NCBI GenBank assembly: GCA_002255935.1
Contig: NKIO01000007.1
Span: forward strand, 20,154 to 84,153
Length of the DNA stretch: 64,000 nt
From: Comamonadaceae bacterium PBBC2
GTDB lineage: Bacteria; Pseudomonadota; Gammaproteobacteria; Burkholderiales; Burkholderiaceae_C
Direction of reading: 5' to 3'
This document shows, piece by piece, positions 46,101 to 54,347 of this stretch. Position 1 is the stretch's first letter, and each line of letters starts with the position of its first letter. A program made the position numbers and the translations under genes. The notes beneath the pieces are model-generated. The model saw only the letters and a program-made list of their open reading frames with translations. It searched no databases and was not told where the DNA came from.

Positions 46101-47061
46101 CTTCGGCAATCACCGTGAAGTGCCGCACGCTGCCCGATACGCCGCCCAGCTCCTTCTTGGGCGTCCAGGTCTGGAGCCCATCGAAGCTGTCGGAGTACCA
46201 ATAGCGCTTGGTCATGTAGTCATCAAAGTAGATGCGCCAACCGGGTTGGCCATCTGCACCCTTAATCGGCACCAGGGCCTGACCTTCCGACGGGCCGCCC
46301 CAGCCCGCCCAGTCGCCTTTGCGGATGAAGGTCCAGGGCCCAGCCAGCGCGTCGGCCGTGGCCAGCTCAATCAGCTTGGTGGTCTCATTCTTGGCAAAGG
46401 CAAAGTACTTGCCGTCTTTCAGCACCACAAAGGTATCAATGGTGTTGCCGCCCAGGCCTTGCATGGGTACGGGTGCGGAGAAGCGCGAATAGTTCGCATC
46501 CAGCGCCGCCATGGTGTAGGCCGCAAAGGGGCCGTCGGTACCGCTTTGCGACAGCGACATCACCAGCTTCATGCTGCCATCTTTGTCGCGAAACCACTCG
46601 GGTGCCCAGACATTGGTCAGTCCCGGTAGTGGCACCGTGATATTCGCCACATGGGTCCACTGGCGCAGGTCGGCCGAGCGGGCGATGCCCAAGGTCTGGC
46701 CCGACCAGTTGGTGGTGTAGGCAATGTAGTACTGGCCACCCGCCGCTCGCATGATGGACGGGTCGCGCAGCAGGTCCTTAGGCGGGGTGTAGACCTCGGA
46801 CGCCAGACTGGTGAAGGTGATGCCGTCGTGGGACGTGAACAGACTCAGCGTGTTTTGCGAGGTGGCCATAAAGGCCGACATCAGGTAGGTGTGTTCGCCT
46901 TTTTTAATCGGTGAGGTGTTGGCTTTGACAGAGCTCTGTGTATTGCTCAGCAGTTGCGAGGGCAGATCCTGTGCCGGGGCCACAGTGCCCAGCAAGCCAA
47001 GAGTCAAACCGCTCAGCAGCAGACGCGTCTTGGCGCTGCACAGTTGAAAGAATGTGTGCAT
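43138..47061 (-). CDS. GH43-like / GH35 beta-galactosidase fusion, secreted
   Basis: 1307 aa with a signal peptide ending near APAQ. Residues ~30-335 form a five-bladed propeller of GH43 type (LLRDPSIM, NVWAPEWFRD, GGPSEGQALVP). From ~345 a GH35 TIM barrel begins (FAGEFHPFRLPSPSLW, SWGYHSAKPGHYDFSG); the acid/base Glu lies in YQLENELF and the nucleophile Glu in FVAEVGAGWFDYWG. The rest holds beta-sandwich domains (VWLDGVFIGQQD, ALIFVNGWNMGQFI) typical of GH35 C-termini. The two activities probably remove galactose or arabinose side chains of RG-I. The gene lies between PL26 and the CE12 fusion with gaps of 24 and 10 bp. Confidence 0.92.
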   Translation of the reverse strand: MHTFFQLCSAKTRLLLSGLTLGLLGTVAPAQDLPSQLLSNTQSSVKANTSPIKKGEHTYLMSAFMATSQNTLSLFTSHDGITFTSLASEVYTPPKDLLRDPSIMRAAGGQYYIAYTTNWSGQTLGIARSADLRQWTHVANITVPLPGLTNVWAPEWFRDKDGSMKLVMSLSQSGTDGPFAAYTMAALDANYSRFSAPVPMQGLGGNTIDTFVVLKDGKYFAFAKNETTKLIELATADALAGPWTFIRKGDWAGWGGPSEGQALVPIKGADGQPGWRIYFDDYMTKRYWYSDSFDGLQTWTPKKELGGVSGSVRHFTVIAEETALLDKALAPKAKPKTIAWDKYSLIIDGKREMIFAGEFHPFRLPSPSLWRDVLQKMKASGLNAVSFYFSWGYHSAKPGHYDFSGVRNIERAIQMAEEEGLYVIARMGPYVNAELTGGGFPGWLFRQRAEARTDAADYQDAADEWMTQINAILARHQITDGGGTVIAYQLENELFSVQPKNIRHMQHLADKARADGITVPLFHNAASRLPDWTPKNSTAPFANPGPTDLYAFDGYPGGVCSVDAQPGAPARAPDWGIYATTGPKIGSLASPNTPGFVAEVGAGWFDYWGSNGTYECTAQRQGPGYQRVFYGTNLINSLTIHSIYMAYGGTSWGWQPGPIVYTSYDYGSPISEARVLRDKAYVLKQMGSFVQAATPVLAQMDKAEPITPSNPKIKLYHNINKALGTHVLFAVQNPSSNTGTEGFTFPLTTNDGSYRVPQAGQLQLSGQDAKMLLATYRMERQHLVYSTSELQTHLQQGERDVALLYGRAGESGETVLRFASKPTVEVLSGQASVAFDTKSGDLRLNYQHQGLIELKISGGGRAPLLLLIADEKTGWQFWKLNTPQGAVLAQSPALLRTAAINGAALMLSGDTEANSALRVWAPQGIATLGFNGAAITVRAHHGSLQATQILKGPDAFVLPDLMAQDWTRRYDSLESKPGFDDSGWRKTDAAGSAATVYSASDKGQPVLSMSEYGFHHGDVWYRGRFTVTDPKTNRLELFFGGGGGGMVQVWLDGVFIGQQDHDTGRPFPETTDTFRTTLQNLSPGEHVLSVLVRNNSHNWDLFADDAHKEARGLISASLSSRSGPRFGTPIAWKIQGNKGGEDIADLVRGPMNSGGLYGERMGWHLPAAKDHDFKTDWERSAPTAVPPAPGSYWLRTAFTLDLPKGHDIQLGLAFGDTSKPRSDRENRALIFVNGWNMGQFIAHVGPQRVFVIPPGILNPNGENTIALAITTDGKAENALESFKLVPLHSVRGGVPLEAVTQSRYLQR

Positions 47062-47085
47062 AAGGCGTTTGGGTGTGATGGCCGT

Positions 47086-49854
47086 TCAATCGGGAAGGTA
47101 CTGGCCAATCAGCGCCAGATTCTGTATGGCGGCCAGGCTCCACTGGGCCGCATCATTGGTGCTGATCCACAGGGCCTCATTCACCGGGTTCAGCACCGCA
47201 GGGCCGCTGATGCGCGTGGTCTTGAGCGTCTTGTGGCCGCGTGGGTCGTCGGCCAGGAATTCGCGCCAGGCGCGCTGGGCCAGGGCCTTGTCCTGTTTGC
47301 TGTGGGCTGCGTAGGCGCTCAGACGCGAATGGCCTACGCTCAGCACGTTGCCGCCGCCGTGCGGTGCGCCCAGTACCTTGATCTGCTGCTCCTTGGGCGC
47401 GTTGTACAGCTCACAGTATTGCAGCCAGGCCTGTTTGAACGCGGGCTCGTCAATGAGTTCCACCAGCTCGGCCATCATCTCGACGGCACCGAATACGGCG
47501 CTCAAGTGGCTGGCGCTCAGTTTGTCGCCGCTGACGTTGTGGAAAGCACCTTCGTTCGGCCCCGTAGGCTCATAGCCGCCGCTGCCGGTGAAGAAGCCAT
47601 GGGGCATGGCCGCGATGCCCTGCATGCCACGCAGCAGCTTGTTGCGCCAGCGCTTGTCGCCCGTACGCTCCCACTCGGTCAGCACGTTTGCGACGACGGA
47701 CCCCCAGTCGGTGCCGAAGCCGATACGCGCGGGCCACGGGCCTTTGTCTACGCGGCCGGCGATCTTGCGCACAGGGTCCACCTCGTCCATCTTGGTGTCC
47801 GCGCTCAGCACTTCGTGCATCACGTCGCCAATACGTTCATCGGCACTCAGGTAGTAGTAGAAGCGCCGGTAGGCTGCGGTGCTGATGCGCGCCTGCTTGG
47901 CACTGCAACCCCAGTGCTGCACGTTGTGCCGCGTGCCCAGGCCCTTGAAGTGGCCCAGGTGGTAGATATCGACCTCGCTGGTGTGGCGCACCATGGCCTC
48001 GGCGAAGCGGAAGATGTCGGCCCGGCCGCTGCGCAAAAAGGCGTACCACAGCCACAGGTCGGGCGAAAGTTCGGAGTTGTCCCAGGCATAGCCGCCCACG
48101 TCGTAGCGCCACTCGTGGCGGTCGGCATCGTAGGTGTGGCGGATGTCGCCATAGTCCCAGAAGCCATACCAGTGCCGTTGCTCGGCCTCCTGCTTGTAGA
48201 AGTCGAACAGGAAATCCAGCTTGTCCTCAATGGCCGCCTTTTGCGGGCTGGAGCGGTCGGGCAGGCTCCACAGGCTGCCGAATACGCCGCAGGCCAGGTA
48301 GCGCTCCGGTTGGGCCACCAGTTGGGCGGGTGTTTGCACCGCAGCGGCCATCTGTACCAGGCGTTCGCGGCTGGGTGTCTTGCTGACTGCCCACAGCGTG
48401 ATCTCGCTGCTGCGCGCCACACCGTGCGGCGTGCCATAGCCTTTTTCGTAATCCTCGTAGGTCATCTCCAGGCCTTCGAGCTCCTGGGCATGTGTCTCCA
48501 TGCCCAGGCCATCGTGGTAGAAGCGCATGTCCATCGCAGGTGCGTCGGGCGCGTGCATCCAGGTGGTGACTTCGGCAGCAGTGCCCGCATCGCCGTGGGC
48601 ATTGCGGATGTCCAGCTGGGTGGGGTGGCGTTGCCAGAAATCACGCAGGCCAAACACCACACCGCCGCTGGCACCACCCACATAGCCACTGCCCGGTGCA
48701 CGGTGGCCCCAGGCGGCCGGAATCCAGCCGTGGCCGGCCTTGGTGCGTTTGCGGATTTGGAAGGCATCGGCGCTCAACTGGCTCAACGTGAAGTCGCCCC
48801 AGCAAGGAATGCGGTGCATCAGCTGGCGCACCTGCGTGCCAAAGCTATCCACCGACGGGCAAGCAATACCTGCCACTTGCGCCGCGCGCACTGCCGCACC
48901 GGGGTCACGCCGCAGCCCGGTCAGGTTGCGCACGGCTTCGCCCCACAGACCGCCGTTCTCACCGGCGAAGCGCACATGGCGGTCGTGCGGCTGGTCGCGC
49001 AGCGGCACCTGGAAGCGCAGGCCGATGCCGCGCAAAAAGTCCTTGTGCTCATCGCCATCAAACACAAAGGTGTGCATGATGCGCACCGACTCGGCCCCAG
49101 CATAAAAGTACAGGCGCACGGTGAAGGGTAACCAGCTGCGGCCACGGGCCGTGTGCATGCCTTCGATCTTGACCACCGCCCGCACCGGGCCACGCTGCTC
49201 CACCGTGACGGTGTTGATGCTGCTCTTGAATTCCGTCTGGGTCACCGCGCCCTGGCTGGCATCGGGTCGGTCATCGGCCTGGGCGACCAGGCTGCAGGCT
49301 TGCAGAATGTTCAGCCCACCGCGTTGGATGCTGCTGATCAGTTGCTCGCCGCTGCGTGGCAGCACGGCACGGATCACGCCCGTGTCGATGCTGACGCTGT
49401 CTGCAGTCTCTTGTACCTGCACTTGCAGAGCCGCTGTTGGCGTGACGGGGGCCGATGTGGGAACAATGCGCAGAGTTTCTGGCAAGGGCAAAGCCGCGGG
49501 CAGGGCGTGGGCGGTCCACTTGAGTGAGCCATCGGGCCAGTAGGCCAGGGGCCAGGTTTGCAGCGGCAGCGCCTTGCCTTGGGCATCGTTCAACGCAAAG
49601 CCCTGCTCTTTGCGTACCTGCCCCTTGGGCCAGGGCAAGCCCAGGGTTTGCCCCAAAGACAAGGCGGGTGCACTGCCCTCTAGCCAGCGCAGCGCCAACT
49701 GGTCAACCGCCACAGGTGGGGCTGGGCGGGGCGCTGCGGCTGAACCGGGCGTGGCCTGGGTTTGGGCCTGCGCGGCCCCCGCCAGGCTGCTCAGCGGCAG
49801 GGCGGCAGCCACGCCGCTGGTTTTGAAGAAATGGCGGCGGGTGAGTTCAGTCAT
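47086..49854 (-). CDS. Exo-rhamnogalacturonan lyase-like protein (PL26 / PcRGLX, YetA-like)
   Basis: 922 aa. The ATG at 49854 gives a Tat signal (MTELTRRHFFKTSGVAAALP), so a folded enzyme is exported to the periplasm. The N-terminal RIFT-barrel block is recognisable (LPLQTWPLAYWPDGSLKWTA), followed by a long catalytic region (FYAGAESVRIMHTFVFDGDE, WYGFWDYGDIRHTYD, ELSPDLWLWYAFLRSG). PL26 exolyases release unsaturated disaccharides from RG-I ends, which fits the GH105 enzyme and sugar symporter in the same operon. Family assignment is from pattern memory; the 725-aa ORF on the opposite strand is a shadow. Confidence 0.82.
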   Translation of the reverse strand: MTELTRRHFFKTSGVAAALPLSSLAGAAQAQTQATPGSAAAPRPAPPVAVDQLALRWLEGSAPALSLGQTLGLPWPKGQVRKEQGFALNDAQGKALPLQTWPLAYWPDGSLKWTAHALPAALPLPETLRIVPTSAPVTPTAALQVQVQETADSVSIDTGVIRAVLPRSGEQLISSIQRGGLNILQACSLVAQADDRPDASQGAVTQTEFKSSINTVTVEQRGPVRAVVKIEGMHTARGRSWLPFTVRLYFYAGAESVRIMHTFVFDGDEHKDFLRGIGLRFQVPLRDQPHDRHVRFAGENGGLWGEAVRNLTGLRRDPGAAVRAAQVAGIACPSVDSFGTQVRQLMHRIPCWGDFTLSQLSADAFQIRKRTKAGHGWIPAAWGHRAPGSGYVGGASGGVVFGLRDFWQRHPTQLDIRNAHGDAGTAAEVTTWMHAPDAPAMDMRFYHDGLGMETHAQELEGLEMTYEDYEKGYGTPHGVARSSEITLWAVSKTPSRERLVQMAAAVQTPAQLVAQPERYLACGVFGSLWSLPDRSSPQKAAIEDKLDFLFDFYKQEAEQRHWYGFWDYGDIRHTYDADRHEWRYDVGGYAWDNSELSPDLWLWYAFLRSGRADIFRFAEAMVRHTSEVDIYHLGHFKGLGTRHNVQHWGCSAKQARISTAAYRRFYYYLSADERIGDVMHEVLSADTKMDEVDPVRKIAGRVDKGPWPARIGFGTDWGSVVANVLTEWERTGDKRWRNKLLRGMQGIAAMPHGFFTGSGGYEPTGPNEGAFHNVSGDKLSASHLSAVFGAVEMMAELVELIDEPAFKQAWLQYCELYNAPKEQQIKVLGAPHGGGNVLSVGHSRLSAYAAHSKQDKALAQRAWREFLADDPRGHKTLKTTRISGPAVLNPVNEALWISTNDAAQWSLAAIQNLALIGQYLPD

Positions 49855-49886
49855 AGGTTCTTTCAAGTGGCACGGGTTGCGCAGGC

Positions 49887-51521
49887 TTAGCGCCCGCGCC
49901 CCCACAGCGTGGCGTAGCGCCAGCCGGTCAGGTCTTCCACAATTTTTCGGTTCTCTTCCGACTCGGCCGTGGTGGCTCCGGCGCGCAGGCGCTCCACCTC
50001 ATGCACCAGCACCGCGTGCGTGCGCGCATTCAGGCGGAATGACCACGACGCCAACAGCCCCAGCAGCATGACGAGGATCGGGCCGCCCACCATCAGCAGA
50101 GTGATGGTCTGAATGGCTTCGGGCGTTTGCTCAATCAGTTGGCCGGGGCGCGATTTAGGCGAGATGTAACCACCCATATCGATGATCCAGCCGGTAGCAA
50201 TGATGGCCAAGGATTGCGCCAGCTTGCGCACCAGCGTCATCACCCCGGCAAAGATGCCTTCGCGGCGCTGGCCCGTCACGGCCTCGTCAATATCGGGCAG
50301 GTAGTTGTAGACCGACCAGGGCACAAAGTTCAGCGTACCCCGGCCCAGACCGGCCAACAAAATCGGTACAAACAACCAGAACACCAGCGCCGGGTTGAAG
50401 CCGGGCGCACTGGGGTTCAGCGCATCAAAAATATTGCCGCCTAGCAGCGTCAGACCCTGCGCAAAGCCCGCCGGGCGCAGCATGAAGAATGTGAGATACA
50501 GCAGCAGCGCTGCGCCAAAAAAGCTGATAGCAATGCGGTAGGCCAGCACCGGCCCGGTGCGGATCACGATGCTGATGGCCAGCATCACCGAGACCAACTG
50601 CGCGATGTACATCGTCGTCATCAACTGCGAGATCACCAGCGTGGCCCCCATCAGCACCGTGGCCACAAAGATTGGGAAGGCGGTGTTGAAAATATCCTGC
50701 GAGATATAGGCCCCCAGGTACAGGCTCAGGTGTTGGCGAAAGGCGCGTATCTTCAGCGTAGAGGCCAGATCGCGGAACATGCGCAGCGGAATCCCCAGCG
50801 CCTCACCCAGCGCAAATGGCTTGGGCTGGATAAGCATCTCATCGGCCGTGTAGGGCCGCTCCCAGCTGGTCAGCACCACAATCAGCACGACCAAAGAGAA
50901 GATGCCGCCAAAGATCGCCGCCATCCAGAAGAAAGTGTCGGGCGAGTCTTTGCCGCCAAAGTTATTGATGATCAGCGTGGGCAGATACGAGGCCAAAATG
51001 GCCGAGCTTTGCGCCACGATCATGCGGGCACCGGCGAACTTGGCCTTGGCTTTGTAGTCCTTGGTCATCTCGGCGGCCAGTGTTTCCCAGGGGATCAGAA
51101 ACATGGTGTACAGCAGCTCAAAGAAGATGAAGCACAGCAGGTAATAGGTGAAGGTGTTGCCGGTGCGAAAGATCAGCGCAAAGCTGGGCAAGAGCGGAAT
51201 GGTGAGCAGCAAAAACAGCTTGCGCCGCCCCACCTTGTGCCCTATCCAGGTGTGGCGCAGGTTGTCAGAGATATAGCCAATCAGCGGGCAGGTAATAGCC
51301 TCCAGCAGGCGCGGCAGGCCCAGAATAAGGCCCGCCTCCACCGCAGTCAGACCACAAAAGGTGGTGAAGAAATAAAACAACCAACCGGTGATAACGGCCT
51401 GCGCACCTGCCCCCAGCATGTCGCCCGAGCCCCAGCCCCAGTAGTTGATCCAGGTCGGCGTTCTTACCGGCGATCCCCTGGGCATTGGGTCGGGCGTACC
51501 CGCTGTCTGTTCAGCAGCCAT
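49887..51521 (-). CDS. GPH family sugar:cation symporter (MFS)
   Basis: 544 aa with about 12 membrane segments. Glycoside-pentoside-hexuronide family marks are WGSGDMLGAGAQAVITGWL at the start, PLIGYISDNLRHTWIGHKVGRRK in the first cytoplasmic loop and the long central region before TM7. It probably moves unsaturated rhamnogalacturonan di- or oligosaccharides from periplasm to cytoplasm. It is followed after 32 bp by PL26, which makes such products, and preceded by GH105, which consumes them. Confidence 0.9.
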   Translation of the reverse strand: MAAEQTAGTPDPMPRGSPVRTPTWINYWGWGSGDMLGAGAQAVITGWLFYFFTTFCGLTAVEAGLILGLPRLLEAITCPLIGYISDNLRHTWIGHKVGRRKLFLLLTIPLLPSFALIFRTGNTFTYYLLCFIFFELLYTMFLIPWETLAAEMTKDYKAKAKFAGARMIVAQSSAILASYLPTLIINNFGGKDSPDTFFWMAAIFGGIFSLVVLIVVLTSWERPYTADEMLIQPKPFALGEALGIPLRMFRDLASTLKIRAFRQHLSLYLGAYISQDIFNTAFPIFVATVLMGATLVISQLMTTMYIAQLVSVMLAISIVIRTGPVLAYRIAISFFGAALLLYLTFFMLRPAGFAQGLTLLGGNIFDALNPSAPGFNPALVFWLFVPILLAGLGRGTLNFVPWSVYNYLPDIDEAVTGQRREGIFAGVMTLVRKLAQSLAIIATGWIIDMGGYISPKSRPGQLIEQTPEAIQTITLLMVGGPILVMLLGLLASWSFRLNARTHAVLVHEVERLRAGATTAESEENRKIVEDLTGWRYATLWGRGR

Positions 51522-51637
51522 GTTGTCTGTTCCTCGTTTTTTTTATCGACCTGACCGCTTAGCGCGGCAGGCTTGTCTCTCAGGCTGCGGCTGTTGTTCG
51601 CCGTCTATGCCTTTGTTTTTTCAGTCGTCAGGCGTGT

Positions 51638-52801
51638 TCAGACAAACCGGTACATGAACTCACCCAGCGCCAGCAGGGCCATGGCCTGGCCAAAGGGCAT
51701 GGAGGTCAGCGGTATGTCTTTGTATTCCTGCAGGGTGTTGAACACCGGTGTGCCAAACGACACCTGGGTCAGCTCACCCGCTTCATTGATGTGGGCGCGC
51801 ACCGCCTTGGCCGCGCGGATGCCCATGGCCTCATACGACTTAGGCAGGTAGCCCTTGCGCACGGCCTTCAGAATGCCGTACGCGAAACCGGCCGACGCGG
51901 CGGCTTCTTCGTACGAGCTGTCGTCATCCAAAATCGTGCGCCACAGGCCCGACGGGGCCTGGTGCTTGGCCAGCGCCTGCACCTGTGCCTCTAGCGTGGA
52001 GATCAAAAACATGCGCAGCGCGTCGTCTTTGGGCAGGTTCAGCAGTTCGATGAACTCAGGAATGACGATGGTGATCCACGAATTGCCCCGCGCCCACAGT
52101 GCATTGGCAAAGTTGTGGCGGCCCTCAAAAGTCCAGCCGTGAAACCACAGGCCGGTCTTCACATCGGCCAGGTATTTGATGTGGACCAGAAACTGGCGCT
52201 TGGCTTCTTCCACATAGTGCGGGCGGTTCAGCAGCAGGCCGATTTTGGCCAGCGGCAACACCGCCATCATCAGCGTGTCGTCCCACAGCTGCTGGTGGTT
52301 GACGCTGTTGTAAACGATGTGCTGAAAGCCACCTTCTTCGGTGCGGGGCAGGCCGTCAAACACCCACTCGCCCCAAGTCTCCAGGTAGGGCAGGTAGGTG
52401 CGGTTGCCAGTGCGCTCGTACAAGTAGGCCAGTGTCAAAAAGGGCGCGACGGTGTTGATGTTGCGCGAAGGCGAGCCCTCGGCAAAGCGGTCTTCAAACC
52501 ACTTCAGCATGATGTCCCAGGCCTGGGTGTCGCCGGTCATCTCCCACATTTTGTACATGCCGTACAGGCCCACGCCGTGGGTCCACTCAAAGCCGTTCCA
52601 GCCCTTGGTATCAATCACCCGGCCATCGGCCAGGCGCAGCAAAAACTTGCCCTCGTCATCCCGAATGTTGACCAGGTTGTGCATCAGGCGCTGGATAGCG
52701 TCCTGGTAATCATCGCGGTCAGCATCCAGCGCGGCCATCTGGTGGGCCAGCAACGGGTGGATGCGAGAGGAGTCGGTGGGCTTGAGGATTTGCTGGCTCA
52801 T
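51638..52801 (-). CDS. Unsaturated rhamnogalacturonyl hydrolase, GH105
   Basis: 387 aa, no signal peptide, so cytoplasmic. It removes the 4,5-unsaturated galacturonyl residue from lyase products. The (alpha/alpha)6-barrel motifs are clear: NGFEWTHGVGLYGMYKMWE, NTVAPFLTLAYLYE, WDDTLMMAVLPLAKI, LWFHGWTF and WARGNSWITIV, with the Asp/His of the YteR/YesR active site in these blocks. The ATG at 52801 (MSQQILKPTDSSR) is preferred to the upstream extension. It is the first gene of the six-gene operon; a KdgR-like palindrome lies 62 bp upstream. Confidence 0.93.
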   Translation of the reverse strand: MSQQILKPTDSSRIHPLLAHQMAALDADRDDYQDAIQRLMHNLVNIRDDEGKFLLRLADGRVIDTKGWNGFEWTHGVGLYGMYKMWEMTGDTQAWDIMLKWFEDRFAEGSPSRNINTVAPFLTLAYLYERTGNRTYLPYLETWGEWVFDGLPRTEEGGFQHIVYNSVNHQQLWDDTLMMAVLPLAKIGLLLNRPHYVEEAKRQFLVHIKYLADVKTGLWFHGWTFEGRHNFANALWARGNSWITIVIPEFIELLNLPKDDALRMFLISTLEAQVQALAKHQAPSGLWRTILDDDSSYEEAAASAGFAYGILKAVRKGYLPKSYEAMGIRAAKAVRAHINEAGELTQVSFGTPVFNTLQEYKDIPLTSMPFGQAMALLALGEFMYRFV

Positions 52802-52862
52802 GGTGTTCTTGTAGAGGCGTCTGCGCCCTAGGTGCCGGGGAATTCTTGCACACTTAATATTT

Positions 52863-52879
52863 TTGAAACAGTGTCTCAA
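52863..52879. promoter_or_regulatory. KdgR-like palindrome upstream of the GH105 operon
   Basis: TTGAAACA-G-TGTCTCAA is a 17-bp palindrome with one mismatched pair. It closely resembles the TGAAACA/TGTTTCA core bound by the IclR-family pectin regulator KdgR in enterobacteria. It lies 62 bp upstream of the GH105 start, where an operator would be expected. No KdgR gene is in the window. Confidence 0.55.
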
Positions 52880-52959
52880 CCCATATCGTCAACTTGTTGA
52901 TTGAAGACGGCTTTGGGGGGCGGTGGGCCGGACGTGGGGTCCTGCCAATTTGAAACAAC

Positions 52960-53019
52960 TTGCTATTGATTTGGGAGCTGCTGCCGCACTATCCACGGCT
53001 TAGAAAGCTGATTTGGCAC
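52960..53019 (+). repeat. Dispersed 60-bp repeat, copy 5
   Basis: TTGCTATTGATTTGGGAGC, core CTGCTGCCGCACTATCCACG, 3' end GATTTGGCAC. It lies between the GH105 promoter and the 3' end of the ParE-type toxin gene. The remainder of the 52802-53068 gap holds only the KdgR-like box. Confidence 0.82.
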
Positions 53020-53068
53020 CCAAAGAAAAGGGGGCTTCCGAGTCAAGCCAAGTAATCGCCAACACGCA

Positions 53069-53359
53069 TCACTCTTGCCCAGGAAACTCTCGCCGGGTGT
53101 GAATCACATTGACCACTTCAATGCAGGAGGCAGTAACTCTGTAATAGACGATGTAGTTCGGGTGCGCCACGATTTCCCGCATCGCAGGTAGGGTTTGGCT
53201 CTGCCGAAACAGGTAAGGATGCTCAGACACTGGCAACACCGACTCCATCAAAACGTCACGTAGGCGGCGCGCTGCTAGCGGATTGACATTGGCCACATAG
53301 CGGATGATCTTGGCCAAGTCGCTGCGGGCGCTGGCTCGCCAAATAATCGGCAACGTCAT
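53069..53359 (-). CDS. ParE/RelE superfamily toxin
   Basis: 96 aa toxin of a type II module. The fold signature is visible as IIWRASARSDLAKIIRYVANVNPLAARRL, followed by REIVAHPNYIVYYRV and the C-terminal VVNVIHTRREFP. Relatives either cleave mRNA on ribosomes (RelE) or block gyrase (ParE); the sequence does not decide between them, though the RRLRDVL helix favours the ParE side. It overlaps the antitoxin gene by ATGA. Confidence 0.88.
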   Translation of the reverse strand: MTLPIIWRASARSDLAKIIRYVANVNPLAARRLRDVLMESVLPVSEHPYLFRQSQTLPAMREIVAHPNYIVYYRVTASCIEVVNVIHTRREFPGQE

Positions 53360-53550
53360 TTTTGGGCGTTGTGGCGGTTCTCGGCTTCAACGATGATCGC
53401 TTCCATTTCGGCCATCACCTGATCGTGCGGAATGCCGGGGCGAGTGTCGTCCAGACTCGCCTGTACCTTGGCCTTAACCCATGCCACATGGCTTGTCTCT
53501 TGCGCTTCGGTTTCAAATTCCGAGACCAATGGGGAAAGGATTGCATTCAT
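53356..53550 (-). CDS. Antitoxin of the ParE/RelE module
   Basis: 64 aa. The sequence (VAWVKAKVQASLDDTRPGIP followed by HDQVMAEMEAIIVEAENR) is typical of short stabilisation-type antitoxins that wrap around ParE/RelE toxins. The DNA-binding region is too short to classify with confidence. GAGG lies just upstream of the ATG. It precedes and overlaps the toxin gene. Confidence 0.8.
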   Translation of the reverse strand: MNAILSPLVSEFETEAQETSHVAWVKAKVQASLDDTRPGIPHDQVMAEMEAIIVEAENRHNAQK

Positions 53551-53751
53551 GTTGGAACCTCAGTGCTTGCTGACAGGGAACAAAGTTTACTCTTTGCACT
53601 GGTCCGGCGTTACTTCCCGTTAAGCATCATTACCCGAGCTATGCGCATTGACGGCTAGGGTGGCGTACCAGCCACAGATGGATGAAAGCTCGTGCTTGCT
53701 GAAATCCATACTGCAAGTGCAACTGCCGGAAGTTGATGTTTTGTCATGGGT

Positions 53752-53810
53752 TTGCTATAAAAAAAGAAGCTGCTCCCGCACTATCCACGGCCTGAACGGC
53801 CTCATTCGCC
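53752..53810 (+). repeat. Dispersed 60-bp repeat, copy 6
   Basis: TTGCTATAAAAAAAGAAGC, core CTGCTCCCGCACTATCCACG, then GGCCTGAACGGCC, a perfect 4-bp stem. Its 3' end overlaps the stop codon of the PIN-like gene (53802-53804). The rest of the 53551-53751 gap shows nothing else. Confidence 0.85.
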
Positions 53811-54347
53811 AGCTTGCAGCAAAACCGCTTGAATCAACCGATCGCTCAAAAAGTAACCCGCCTGCCGCAATGCCAATAGCAAGGGTTTGATCGCTGCAAT
53901 GCGTCCGGTTTGCTTGGCCAATACCAGCAAGCCAGCCGTTCCCATCGTAGCTACGGCGCAATGCAGTGCGGCCTGCCGCCCGCGGTGGTCGTCTATCAAC
54001 AGCAGCACCGACTTAGCCTGCTCATCTCTCCATTGCTGTGCCAGAACCATGGCGCTGGCTTCGCCCATGTCGATTTGATGCAGGCTCATGAGATCACGGC
54101 AAAGCACGTGCCAAGCGTGTGGGCCCAAGTCGTCCATGGGCACCACAACCAGCCAATCTTGCGCGAAAGCAGCCTGCAATAGCGCTTGGTCTGCAAACGT
54201 GCCGCCCGCCAACACTTCGTCCGCAACAAACGAGGTCACGGTAACTCTGCCAAAAAGCTGCGGCAGTAAATCAAGCTGGCCGATACGCGCCAAGCCAATC
54301 AGAGGACCCGCATCGGCAATGACTACCCCGCTGGCGGCCACGCTCAT
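53802..54347 (-). CDS. PIN-like toxin, DUF3368 family
   Basis: 181 aa. It starts VVIADAGPLIGLARIGQLDLL, with the first PIN-domain Asp, and continues VTSFVADEVLAGG and DMGEASAMVLAQQW with further acidic positions, as in DUF3368 nucleases paired with UPF0175-type antitoxins. LLLIDDHRGRQAAL supplies the later Asp residues. It overlaps the upstream antitoxin gene by ATGA. Its stop codon lies within repeat copy 6. Confidence 0.85.
   Translation of the reverse strand: MSVAASGVVIADAGPLIGLARIGQLDLLPQLFGRVTVTSFVADEVLAGGTFADQALLQAAFAQDWLVVVPMDDLGPHAWHVLCRDLMSLHQIDMGEASAMVLAQQWRDEQAKSVLLLIDDHRGRQAALHCAVATMGTAGLLVLAKQTGRIAAIKPLLLALRQAGYFLSDRLIQAVLLQAGE

Noticed and set aside
46954-49131. 725-aa plus-strand ORF over the PL26 gene
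   Set aside because: It is the mirror frame of a well-supported GC-rich gene; the protein has no recognisable domain and extends across two real genes.
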